Below, in pieces: positions 12,736-21,571 of a stretch of 64,000 nucleotides of DNA. The position numbers and the translations under genes were made by a program. Each line of letters starts with the position of its first letter. Position 1 is the stretch's first letter. The notes below the pieces were generated by a model. It did no database searches, was not told the origin of the DNA, and saw only the letters and a program-made list of their open reading frames with translations. Source of the stretch: Isoetes taiwanensis (Eukaryota; Streptophyta; Lycopodiopsida; Isoetales; Isoetaceae); the NCBI GenBank assembly GCA_021234155.1, contig JAJEKV010000051.1, positions 2,358,754-2,422,753 on the forward strand, read 5' to 3'.

Positions 12736-14240
12736 CTAGTCTTGAAATCGCCGGTAGGACGGGTTGTCCTCAAGGAACTTCTTAACTTGGACCGTTCCTA
12801 CCGAATGACCCAAGTTCCTGATGACGCTTGCTGATGAGCCGCCTTGCAAGGCTCTCGCCAGCTCTTCCACCCAGCGGTCGGATGTAAGGGCCGCGGTCAC
12901 CGCCAATCTCGCCTGACGTCGATGGGGTATGGCGAAGTCGAAGAGGTCGAGTGCCATTGCTCTCTTCACCAGGACAGCATAGTCGACATTTGCTGCTATT
13001 CGAGCATGCCTGCCGAAGCCTGAGAGTGCAATCAACATGAACACTCCTTCCTCCCCTCTGGGACTAAACTTGCGGTGTATCACCGCTATTCTCCCATCCA
13101 GCAGCAGCGGCAAGTAGTACCTGAGCGACCTGTCGTTGTGCGTCGCAGATGATTCCCCACTTGTTTGGCCTCCTGCTCTATGCCGCCCTGCATAATCGTC
13201 GACCTCGATTTCGGTGAGCTCCCGGTAGTCTTCGATTGTTGAGTCGACTCGCCTGAGGTCGATTCCTGCTCCTCTTGCTGGAGGTGGTGTTGAGGGACTC
13301 GGCATCAGGATGCTAGTGGTCTTGCCTCTGATCCCCATCTGTTCCTGTAAAGCAAGGAACTCTTCCTCCGTCGGTAGTCTATTTGCAGCCCGGTCTGCCT
13401 CCATGATCTGCCTGATATTGCCGTAGGCTTGGATGTCGGAAGTCGCTTCGCCTGTGTAGGTGTCGGCTTCCCTGACTTGTAGCGGGAAGTCTGAGACTCC
13501 CCGGACGATGTCGTCCATGCCGGTCTGCGCAGTTGGTGGAGCAACTCATCCAATGAGTTCCCTCTCCCTGCATTCGGGAGATTCTGAATGTCACTGAGGA
13601 GTAGATACTCCTCTCCGTCGATGATGATTGGGGCTAGGCTTGTGATGCCCAGCCAAGTGGTGGAGCAACTTCGATGGTGCACGCTCGCCGGCCGACAGCT
13701 CTGCTCCGCTTGGCGCCCGTTCTTAAAGAAGTCGAAGCTCCGTGTATTCCTCGTCGTCCGACTCCTCTTCTTCTTCTCTTGCTTCTTGTTCCTGCTGATA
13801 TTGCAAAAGCATCTGCTCTTCCTCTTGCACTGCTATGGGGTCCACCTCCATCGGAGGGATAGAGGTTGCCCCCATTGGGTTTTCGGCGCGGTGGGATAAG
13901 AAAATAGCTAGAGCGGCGGTGTAAGAGAAATACTTGGTCCTGTTGGCTGACAGGACCATGTAGTCTGGCAGCCTCTGCGCCTTGTTGGTTAAGTACTTGG
14001 CGATGTTGGGGACATCGCCCAAGGCTGCTTGAAGGGATGGCCAGGGAACAAAATATCCTATGCAAGGGGGGACCTGAACAAGGGAGGGTCCTACCCTAGC
14101 TTGAAACTCTGCTAGCACTTGCCTATATGCTGGGGTTGGATATCAATTTCTTTTCCAAAAACTTGGAAGATGTCGTTGACATCCGCCTCGGCAGCATGGG
14201 CACTGGCGCTGTACCATCGCCCGAAGTCAGCAGTGGCCAT
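12736..14240 (-). pseudogene. Element B ORF2, unknown protein between the H3-like ORF and gag
   Basis: I do not recognise this protein. In sense direction a plausible start is the ATG at 14240 (MATADFGRWYSASAH). The frame then shifts near 14120, about 13680 and about 13520, and the last open segment ends at 12736 with NPSYRRFQD. Visible pieces: an N-terminal segment with VPPCIGYFVPWPSLQAALGD, an acidic stretch (EEEEESDDEEY), and a C-terminal alpha-rich part with HARIAANVDYAVLVKRAMAL and SDRWVEELARAL. Joined, it would be about 500 residues. It is neither gag, pol nor histone-like by eye. Its place between the histone-like ORF and gag suggests an accessory protein. The equivalent region is deleted in element C. 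Confidence 0.6.
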
Positions 14241-14541
14241 TGATCAAGCGAAGAAGGGAGTATCAAACGGATGCAGAAGCGCCTCAGGGAGCTGGAAGAT
14301 CGCCTAAGCAGTGGAGAGCAAACTTGCAGGGTGCTAAATGAGAAATGGGGGACTTATTTATAGAAAAGAGGGAAACCCTAATTTTGGATGGTCTAGAATT
14401 TACTGAGATTGGATGATTCTGATCTATTAAAGGGTGCAATTACGAGTTTGAAGACTACTTTTAGGGTTTGAGCATGCTAAGAACGACTAATGAACCTATT
14501 GCAACAACTTGGAGATCATTTGGTGAAGAAAATGGTAGGAG

Positions 14542-14608
14542 GTCTCACACGTTGTGCCCAGACCGATAATGAGAAGTTCATTTTCTGTCCTGGCGCGACG
14601 TGTGAGAC
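14542..14608. repeat. Long hairpin 1 of element B, downstream of the H3-like ORF
   Basis: A 67-bp imperfect inverted repeat: outer arms GTCTCACACGTTGTGCCCA and TGGCGCGACGTGTGAGAC, inner near-palindrome AATGAGAAGTTCATT. It is a near copy of the hairpins at 14741, 16400 and 16602. Confidence 0.85.
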
Positions 14609-14740
14609 ATGGGCTCTAATTGGGCTAAACTTGACCAATTTGGGTGATCTAAGGCTGTAATTCCACTAAACTCATCGAGTTAGGCAGAATTGACCCCTTA
14701 TTTGGTCGATTTGGAGCTGTTTTGGGCATTTTTGGGCATG

Positions 14741-14807
14741 GTCTCACACGTTGCGCCCAGCCCGAAAATGAGAATCTCATTTTCTGTCCTGGCGCGACGT
14801 GTGAGAC
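14741..14807. repeat. Long hairpin 2 of element B
   Basis: Same fold as hairpin 1, starting 199 bp after it. Outer arms GTCTCACACGTTGCGCCCA and TGGCGCGACGTGTGAGAC; the inner palindrome AATGAGAATCTCATT is nearly perfect. Confidence 0.87.
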
Positions 14808-14951
14808 ATCGTCTCAATTTTGCTCAAAACTCCAATTTGACTAAAACAAAAGCTAGAATTCAGTTTCTTAACATATTTAAACAAGATTAGGCACCTTATT
14901 TACACAAAAACTTCCTTATATTAACAAAAATGTTCATTATTTACAAGGAGT

Positions 14952-16223
14952 TCAAGGGCGTTTTCCCTTGATGTGCCTGACAAGATGCATATCCTGCCTC
15001 ATGAGGGTGACCCTCTTTGCGTGTACCGTGCAGGCCGTTGAATCTTCAAGATGCTGCACTATTTTTGCCTCTGCTGCCTCCTGTAAGCACAACAGCATCT
15101 CATCCGTCACCCGCATGTCTGTATTATACTCCTGCATAACCTCGCGGACCAAACGTTGAAACGGTGCCCGGGGGATCAAGAGTCCGTAACTTCTCTGGAA
15201 GTGCCGGATTTCTTTGAGGGCTCTGTTCTCCAACTTCTTCCTGCCGGCCCGCTTCTTTCCTGGTGCTCTGGGAGGCTTGGGCTTTGGTGGGGGTGGCTTC
15301 AGAGTCTGACTCCTCGTCGGGTGTCCGCCTTCGATCGTTCTCACCCTGTGCTCCTGGTAGTAGGCATTGTATGCCTCCCACTTCTCCATATAGGTGTTGT
15401 GCTCCTTGATCCTCTTCTGATAGACCTTGACAGGGTCTATCACGTATGCCTCCCGTTGGGGTCGCGGGGCTTTAACTCTATCCCACGTCGGGAACGGTGG
15501 GGGCTTCACCGCCTGTCCGGCCTCCTCCTGCTCCTGTGCTACCTGCTCAGGTGCTTCTTGCTGGGGCACTTCCTTCTCTACAGGCGGGGGTTTTGACGAA
15601 CTCGCTCCCTCTGTGCCGGGCACGTAGTCTTCGTCCGAATCGTCGGTAGAAGGCGGGGTCTCTTCGCCTGATGGTTCGTTGATGTTGATCCCCGTTCCTC
15701 GCTTACCAACCCTCACAACCTTTCTTTTGCCCGCCTTAATGGCTTTAGCCTTCCTCTTCTTTGGCCCGCTGGCTGGGGTTGGGTCGTCTTCCCGGTTCTT
15801 CGTTCTCTGCTCCCGACGGCGCTCTTTGGCTTCATACTTGCTGATGAAGCGCGCAAGATCTGCTTCTTCTTCGGGGCTAAGAGTCGGCGGCCGCTGCTCT
15901 TCTCTCCCTTGTTCCTCCTGCAGGTGGGTCTCGGTCTGGAGCTGCTCTTCAACTATTGGCTGCTCCGTCGGCTCCCGTTGCTCCCTGGTCCTCTCCTCCT
16001 CCACTGCGATCTCCTCTAGGATTTGATGCATGATGTCTGGCCGGTCGTCGTCTATGATCTCCGTGTGGTCGCTCCGACCCGATCCTGCATCTTCGCTCGA
16101 GGAAGATTCGCCTTCCCGGAAAAGGCGTTCTTGAAGGACTCTCTGAAAGAGGCCAGAACCGCTGGCGCTGGAGGATCCGCTTCGGCTAGGCTTCCTTGCA
16201 GTCTGTTTTGTGCGGGCCATCAT
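14952..16223 (-). CDS. Retrotransposon-encoded histone H3-like protein (H3 tail plus H3 fold, 423 aa)
   Basis: A single open frame of 423 codons in the leader-proximal part of element B. It opens ATG ATG GCC and reads MMARTKQTARKPSRSG: residues 3-11 match histone H3 residues 1-9, including the K4 and K9 positions. Starting at the second ATG would expose the H3-like N-terminal Ala after Met removal; its ATGGC context also fits plant initiation. A Glu-rich region (about 45-135), a basic NLS-like region (KKRKAKAIKAGKRKVV), an acidic DDSDED patch and a Pro-rich linker follow. Residues about 334-423 are an H3 fold: ALKEIRHFQRS (alphaN), PFQRLVREV (alpha1), LQEAAEA (alpha2), then HAKRVT and a KGKRP end (alpha3). 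About half of this domain matches canonical H3 by eye, and loop 1 has canonical length. Ordinary H3 has 135 residues, so about 290 lie between tail and fold. Presumed nuclear, chromatin-directed role is inference. Confidence 0.9.
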   Translation of the reverse strand: MMARTKQTARKPSRSGSSSASGSGLFQRVLQERLFREGESSSSEDAGSGRSDHTEIIDDDRPDIMHQILEEIAVEEERTREQREPTEQPIVEEQLQTETHLQEEQGREEQRPPTLSPEEEADLARFISKYEAKERRREQRTKNREDDPTPASGPKKRKAKAIKAGKRKVVRVGKRGTGININEPSGEETPPSTDDSDEDYVPGTEGASSSKPPPVEKEVPQQEAPEQVAQEQEEAGQAVKPPPFPTWDRVKAPRPQREAYVIDPVKVYQKRIKEHNTYMEKWEAYNAYYQEHRVRTIEGGHPTRSQTLKPPPPKPKPPRAPGKKRAGRKKLENRALKEIRHFQRSYGLLIPRAPFQRLVREVMQEYNTDMRVTDEMLLCLQEAAEAKIVQHLEDSTACTVHAKRVTLMRQDMHLVRHIKGKRP

Positions 16224-16399
16224 TTGATGGTTCGTCGATCGGAGCTACCAGAAGATCGCCTCGGCGAACACGAGCAACTTCTAAGGAAGAACGCGAAAAT
16301 TGGAGGGGTCTAGGTCTATTTATAGGGGTCAATTTTAGGTCAACTTTTAAACTACCTTTTTGGGTTGCTTAAAACATCTAAAACACCTAATTAAGCAAG

Positions 16400-16468
16400 G
16401 TCTCACACGTTGCGCCCAGCCCAAAAATGAGAGAAAGTCATTTCCTGTCCTGGCGCGACGTGTGAGAC
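16400..16468. repeat. Long hairpin 3 of element B, in the leader
   Basis: Outer arms GTCTCACACGTTGCGCCCA and TGGCGCGACGTGTGAGAC, with a slightly longer inner part. It lies between the primer site and the H3-like ORF in sense direction. Confidence 0.87.
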
Positions 16469-16601
16469 ATGGTGGGACCCACTACTAAATTTTGTACCTT
16501 TTTAACATGTAACATGCCAATTCTACTGATTCTTAGCTTAAATTTAGAATTATCAAGTTATTTTACTGTGATTTATGACTTTTTAAGTGTTTAAGCTGAA
16601 T

Positions 16602-16668
16602 GTCTCACACGTTGCGCCCAGCCCGAAAATGAAAATCTCATTTCCTGTCCTGGCGCGACGTGTGAGAC
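16602..16668. repeat. Long hairpin 4 of element B, in the leader
   Basis: Same outer arms as hairpins 2 and 3, inner segment AATGAAAATCTCATT. It starts 202 bp from hairpin 3. Confidence 0.87.
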
Positions 16669-16860
16669 CACCCTACTTTTTGGATGTTGGCTCACCAATT
16701 CTTACTATTTTTATGTTTTCATTCATTTTAACTGTTACTAGCTTAGCAAAACTAAAAAAAATGAGAAAAATTTTTCCCATTTTTCGAGGTTTAAGGATCC
16801 TATCAAGTTAGTACTACTGGGAACATGGCCAGTGCTTTGCTCTTGGTCACCAAGAACATT

Positions 16861-16872
16861 GCTCTGATACCA
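16861..16872 (-). promoter_or_regulatory. Element B primer-binding site (tRNA-iMet type)
   Basis: On the minus strand TGGTATCAGAGC lies one base inside the 5' LTR. It is the usual complement of the plant initiator tRNA-Met 3' end and fixes the element's orientation. Confidence 0.92.
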
Positions 16873-16873
16873 C

Positions 16874-18503
16874 TGTGACGTCCCTACCCGTATACGGTGC
16901 ACTCACCGTATACAAACAGGAGTTCATCCCCCATACCAGCTCCATGCCGATACAGGGCCCTCCACATAACACTGCAACCGTGACGGGTTCCAGTGGGAAG
17001 AGTGAAGGGGTCATTTTACCCCGTCTCCCTCAGGGTCTACCTAGCTGCGGAAGCGTAAACATACATGTCAGTATATAGCATAAGCACATATCCACCTCGA
17101 AGGGTGGTCCATCACATCTGCATAACAAGGTGAGTACAATACATATGGGGAGCTCTAAAGCTCAGACTCAAGGGGATGACTGACGGCTTGGGTCTCCAGA
17201 GTTCAGAATTCATGGCAATGGATTTGGCTGGCATATGAACATGGCATAGGGTTGTCCACTCCATCCGCCCCTCCTGTGCACACTTTGCAGAGTAGGCTGA
17301 AAAAGTGTCGGGACCTGACTGTAGCCCGCCGGAGGCATAGCCAAAAGGGCTATTCCTGGGTTTCATCCTCCCAGTTCCGATGGGGCAGGAAGGGATCACT
17401 CCCTCCAGAGGTCTACATGCTGACTCAAGGTGACTAGAGGGCCACTGCCCGTATTCGACTGAACCCACTGGAAAGTGTACACCACTTCACGGGTGTCGAG
17501 TCCATGCCTCACCCGCACTCGGTGGTGAGCCATTAGACCTAGTCACAGTGATCCCTGGTAGGCCTTACACACCAGAGGGATCGTTCAAGAGTCAGGACAT
17601 GAGCCTCCTTCTTAGCCAGTCTGCCCCCTTCACCCACAACCTGGTGGGGTTCTTGTGCACAGGCCGAATCTATAGTGTGCTAGACAGGCTACTCTAGGAG
17701 CATCTACTACCAAGCTTTAGGTCTCTACCCCCCTTCCCAATACAAGGAGTTCATAGAGATACATCATCCACATACATCACAGAAGAACTAAAGAACTATA
17801 TCTAATCTACATCATAGAGTTAGGTTCTTTAGTTAGAGGCTGGTATCTAGAGATCTAGAAGGCTGCTATGGGCAATTTAATAGGCTAAACCTACTGATTA
17901 TATGACTGAAATAGGGTTTAGACTATCTAATTGGCCAAATACCTGATCCCTGAGTGGCTCCTCCTGACCTGAGCTCGACCATCCTGCTGAAACGCTCGAG
18001 TCAAGGGAAACTAATGGTGCAATTCCCTCAGGCAGAGTCTGGGAAGCGGTTTTGGCTGTTGAGGCAGCCAAAATAGAGTTCTAAAACCCTAGAAACGAAA
18101 ATTGGGCAAGTGACAAGGGGTTGGCTAGGGTTTCCAATTATCCCCTTTAGGCATGTGGGATAATTGGTAATGGGCCCACTTGCCTTTAATGGCTAGGTGG
18201 CAAAATGTGCCCACATGGAAATGTGTGCCCACATTAATGTGTACATTGGAAAATGTGCACATTAATTGCACACTTGGGTATGGCCCACTTGGCATCAAGT
18301 GTCCACATGGAAATGTGTGCCCACATTAATGTGTACATTGGAGAATGTGCACATTAATAGTTGCACATATTTCTTGGCAAGTTGCCCCCTAGGGCTACCC
18401 ACCTGGCTACACGTTAGCGTACACGTCAGTCGGAGTGGCGTGTACGCGTGACGAGGCAGTGCAGTATACGTCCTGGGACCGTATACTGTGCTAGAACGTC
18501 ACA
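16874..18503 (-). repeat. Element B 5' LTR
   Basis: A 1630-bp LTR, TGTGACG to CGTCACA on the plus strand, paired with 5191-6858. It should contain the promoter and the transcript start. Differences from the other LTR are clustered, include indels, and sit mostly at CG or C-N-G runs. Confidence 0.95.
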
Positions 18504-18508
18504 GCATC
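18504..18508. repeat. Target-site duplication of element B, right copy (GCATC)
   Basis: Matches 5186-5190 exactly, directly after the LTR end CGTCACA. Confidence 0.95.
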
Positions 18509-19605
18509 ATTGGAACTTGTGGTATGATAGGTGCTGCCTGCATTGGTTGAATAGGAATAGATGGTGCTTGTTGCATAACAGCAAATACCGGATTGACCCT
18601 CTCAAAGAATCTCTTCTCCCTACATTCTTGATCATTATGGCCTTTGATTTGGCATCTTGAGCAGAATTTCAGCAATCTACATGTAGCATCAGAATGTCCA
18701 ATAGACCCACAATACTCACAAGTAATAAACTGCACCTCCCTTGGCTTCCCACCAATTGTAAGCTTAGAAATCTTGGCTGTAATATCCTCTGTTTTATGCT
18801 CTGGAGCAGCAACTTCATGAATGTATCCCAGCTTATCTTCAACCTTGAGAGCATACTTTTGTGCCTCTAGTAATGTTGTAGGCTGTTTAGCCTTCACCTT
18901 ATGAGCAATAGCTCGTTTCAGCCCCTTCACATACCATTGGATATCCATTTCATCACTCCTTGCAATCTTGCAATGAACCACGGCTTTGAGAACTGCAATG
19001 TACCTCTGATTATACTCTCTAATTGATTCATCTTCCTTTTGTGTAAAATTGGTCCACCTTTCCATAGTCTTATCCTTACCATGGACTTCTTGATAATTAG
19101 CAATGAAAGCTTCCTTTAATTCCTGATATGTCAGTGTATCTGGCTGAGTTTGTGCCCATTCCTCCACCGAATCTTGCAAAGAACTATGAAACCAAAGCAA
19201 GTAATCAGCAGCCGGTAATTTATATTGTTGGCAATACCTCTCAAACTTCACAATATGCTTCAAAGGATCCCGATCCACCAGATCATCAAACTTTGGAATG
19301 CCCATTGTCTGAAAACCCCATACAATAGGTGGTAATACAGCCATCTCTGCCTCTTCTTGGGTTTCTTGAAATTGGAAAAACGAAATTGAATCTCCCTTCA
19401 ATTTGAAAAACGAAATTGGATTACCTTCTAGATCGGTAAATGGAATCAAAACCTCCTGGATCTGAGAATTAGACCCCAGATCTGCTCCCAAATCTGAAAA
19501 CGAAATTGAATCTTGATGCAATTTTGAGCCCAAAGATTGACTCACCGGTCCCCTTCTTGTTACGATAGAGCTTGGTGGGATATCCTTCTTACTTCTCTTG
19601 GGCAT
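18509..19605 (-). pseudogene. Element A gag, N-terminal part
   Basis: Starts at 19605 with MPKRSKKDIPPSSIVTRRGP on the minus strand and runs to the element B insertion at 18504. A capsid-like core contains FERYCQQYKLPAADYLLWF and EEWAQTQPDTLTYQELKEAF, followed by ERWTNFTQKEDESIREYNQR, the pattern of gypsy gag capsid domains. Two Cys/His clusters follow: CEYCGSIGHSDATC and CSRCQIKGHNDQEC, both CCHC knuckles. It continues at 5190-4530. Copy G (21572-22239 plus 22795-23883) is almost identical. The frame up to the insertion is open, so before element B arrived this gag may have been intact. Confidence 0.9.
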
Positions 19606-19774
19606 AAAACTATGCTCCCATTGTCAAATTTTACTCCACAAATCAATTACGGCAAAATCCCCTTCACACAAGAAATTGCTCCTTTCACAATGGTGTCGTT
19701 CTTTACCGACGATCACCAATACCAATGGTAACAACTGCTTTTTCAATGGAAATTCTTGCCGATTAATGGTCTGT

Positions 19775-19792
19775 CGAGCACCGTGGTCGCCA
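19775..19792 (-). promoter_or_regulatory. Element A primer-binding site
   Basis: In sense, TGGCGACCACGGTGCTCG follows the LTR end and an ATT spacer. It starts with the TGG expected opposite a tRNA CCA end. It differs from the iMet type of the other families here; I cannot name the tRNA. Confidence 0.7.
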
Positions 19793-19795
19793 AAT

Positions 19796-20098
19796 TATTA
19801 GAGCCTGAACTCTAACCTTGCAAGAAGGATGAAAAACCCAACAAACCAAGCTCAATCTATCAGATCAAGGCAATGCACAACACAAAGATTCATCATCTCC
19901 ATAGCTAGATCAATGAAAACTCTCCCCCAATACACCGTCCCTCTGTTCTTTTCTCTCCCTCTGCTCAGATAATATCGTCATTATAATCCCCCTGCACACC
20001 ATAATGCATACGTGCAAATATCCTGCACGCGTGCATGTGCGTATATCCCTCTATATACGGTATACAATCTCCTATACCACCTCAATAGTGGTGAGTGT
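19796..20098 (-). repeat. Element A 5' LTR, truncated
   Basis: Inverted copy of the LTR at 21061-21383. It carries the GGCTCTAA(C/T)A-type end next to the primer site. It is cut at about 20098 inside a CACTCACC-type minisatellite and joined head-to-head to a plus-strand integrase fragment. Confidence 0.85.
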
Positions 20099-20425
20099 GG
20101 TGATAATAGGATGGATGATTTGTTGCAATTGCAAGAGATGAGACAAGAAACAGCAGACTTCAATATGAGGCATAAACAGAAGGTAAAGCTTATCAAAGAC
20201 AAGTTACAGGTTGTCAATCCATTTGAGGAAGGGCAATTGGTGTTGTGCAGGACCACTAAGAAGCATCTATCCAAATTTCAAAGCCCATGGGAAGGCCCAT
20301 TTCTGATTGATAAAGAGGTACCAGGTGGGGCTTTCTACTTGATGACCCCAGAAGGGGAATTGTTGCCTAATCCCAGAAATGGCAAGGATCTCAGGCCTTA
20401 TTTTGAAAGAGAAGTGCTTTTCTAA
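20099..20425 (+). pseudogene. Gypsy integrase C-terminal fragment (A/G family)
   Basis: A fragment of about 108 codons, open from the breakpoint to the stop at 20423-20425. It contains RQETADFNMRHKQKVKL, then FEEGQLVLCRTTKKHL, the barrel-like SPWEGPFLIDKEVPGGAFYL and the tail LLPNPRNGKDLRPYFER. This pattern is typical of the integrase C-terminus of non-chromodomain plant gypsy elements. No chromodomain follows. It is the 3' end of pol for the LTR at 20718-21052. The upstream part of the same open frame is antisense LTR of element A, so the gene is only a remnant. Confidence 0.8.
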
Positions 20426-20717
20426 AGGATTCAGATGTGGCATAGCTCCAATTACAGAGAATTGTGGAGAATTTTTGGGTTACAGCAGGTCGTTTTTCTG
20501 TAAAAACAGATGGTGACAGTTCCATAATACACAATCTATCCTACATCAAAAGATGTGATTCGGCGATACGAATCCAACGAGCTATGGTGCAGGTCAAACG
20601 GAGGTCTGGAACTCAAGATATCAGATTTCAAAGTTTGCCACGGTTACAGAGGCTCTGTTTCGTCACTGTCATTTTTGGACCAGTTTGTTTGTATTAGTCA
20701 TTTGGATTTAAGGAGGG
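20426..20717 (+). other. 3' untranslated region and polypurine tract of the A/G family
   Basis: Noncoding stretch from the integrase stop to the LTR. The purine tract AAGGAGGG (about 20710-20717) directly precedes the LTR start TGTAAATG, as expected for a plus-strand primer. Confidence 0.7.
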
Positions 20718-21052
20718 TGTAAATGTGTCATTTGGGGACATGTCCCAAGGACCATATGAGTATGTATTGTTTTGGGTTCTCCGCCACGGAGTGGCACATT
20801 TTCCCACTGTGGTCGCCACTGTTGCGGTGATCACCACTCACCACTCACCACTCACCACTTACCACACTCACCACACTCGTCACCACACTCATCACCACTC
20901 ACCACATTCGAGAGAAGAACAGAGAGAGACGGTGTATTGAGAGAGAGTATTTTGCTTGATCTAGGTGTTGTGCATTGCCTTGTTTTGATAGATTGAGCTT
21001 GGATTGTTGGGTTTTTCCTCCTTCTTGCAAGGTTAGAGTTCAGGCTCTAACA
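20718..21052 (+). repeat. A/G family LTR, 335 bp
   Basis: Starts TGTAAATGTG and ends GGCTCTAACA. It includes a CACTCACC/CACACTCATCACC minisatellite (about 20827-20910). Compared with the LTR at 21061-21383 it lacks the ATTGAGGTGGTATAG to TGAGCAGATGG portion, so it is a deletion variant. It is followed by ATTTGGCG, the start of the primer site, then by another partial LTR. Confidence 0.85.
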
Positions 21053-21060
21053 ATTTGGCG

Positions 21061-21383
21061 AACACTCGTCACCACTCACCACACTCACCACTATTGAGGT
21101 GGTATAGGAGATTGTATACTGTATATAGAGGGATATACGCACATGCACGCGTGCAGGATATTTGCACGTATGCATTATGGTGTGCAGGGGGATTATGATG
21201 ACGGTATTATCTGAGCAGATGGAGAGAAAAGAACAGAGGGACGGGGTATTGGGGGAGAGTTTTCATTGATCTAGCTATGGAGATGATGAATCTTTGTGTT
21301 GTGCATTGCCTTGATCTGATAGATTGAGCTTGGTTTGTTGGGGTTTTCATCCTTCTTGCAAGGTTAGAGTTCAGGCTCTAACA
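21061..21383 (+). repeat. Element G 5' LTR, 5'-truncated
   Basis: Begins inside the CACTCRCC-type minisatellite, right after ATTTGGCG of the preceding unit, and ends GGCTCTAACA before ATT-TGGCGACCACGGTGC (primer site, about 21387-21404). The arrangement LTR, 8 bp of internal sequence, partial LTR points to recombination or deletion between neighbouring copies. Confidence 0.85.
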
Positions 21384-21571
21384 ATTTGGCGACCACGGTG
21401 CTCGACAGACCATTAATCGGCAAGAATTTCCATTGAAAAAGGAGTTGTTACCATTGGTATTGGTGATCGTCGGTAAAGAACGACACCATTGTGAAAGGAG
21501 CAATTTCTTGTGTGGGGGATTTTGCCGTAATTGATTTGTGGAGTAAAATTTGACAATGGGAGCATAGTTTT

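Larger units (their letters stand above)
5191..18503 (-). mobile_element. Element B: complete Ty3/gypsy chromovirus-type LTR retrotransposon carrying a histone H3-like ORF
   Basis: A 13.3 kb element on the minus strand, inserted in the gag of element A. Its order in sense direction is: 5' LTR (18503 down to 16874), tRNA-iMet primer site, leader with two long hairpins, a histone H3-like ORF (16223-14952), two more hairpins, an unknown ORF2 (14240-12736), gag with CCHC knuckle, protease, reverse transcriptase, RNase H, integrase, chromodomain (to 7733), 3' untranslated region, polypurine tract (6871-6859) and 3' LTR (6858-5191). Gag, pol and ORF2 are broken by frameshifts and stops, so the copy is not autonomous as read, though some breaks may be consensus errors. 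Element C is a second member of the same family. Confidence 0.95.

Noticed and set aside
14955-15224. Calling the histone-like domain CENP-A/CENH3
   Set aside because: Loop 1 has the canonical H3 length and the N-terminus is the canonical H3 tail, which CENH3 lacks. H3-like is the safer call.
16861-16872. tRNA genes at the TGGTATCAGAGC sites
   Set aside because: Only the 12-base complement of the initiator tRNA end is present next to LTRs; these are primer-binding sites.
20012-20098. N-terminal part of the 137-residue ORF ending at 20425 as part of the integrase
   Set aside because: This portion is the antisense of the truncated LTR of element A; only the part after about 20099 is integrase.
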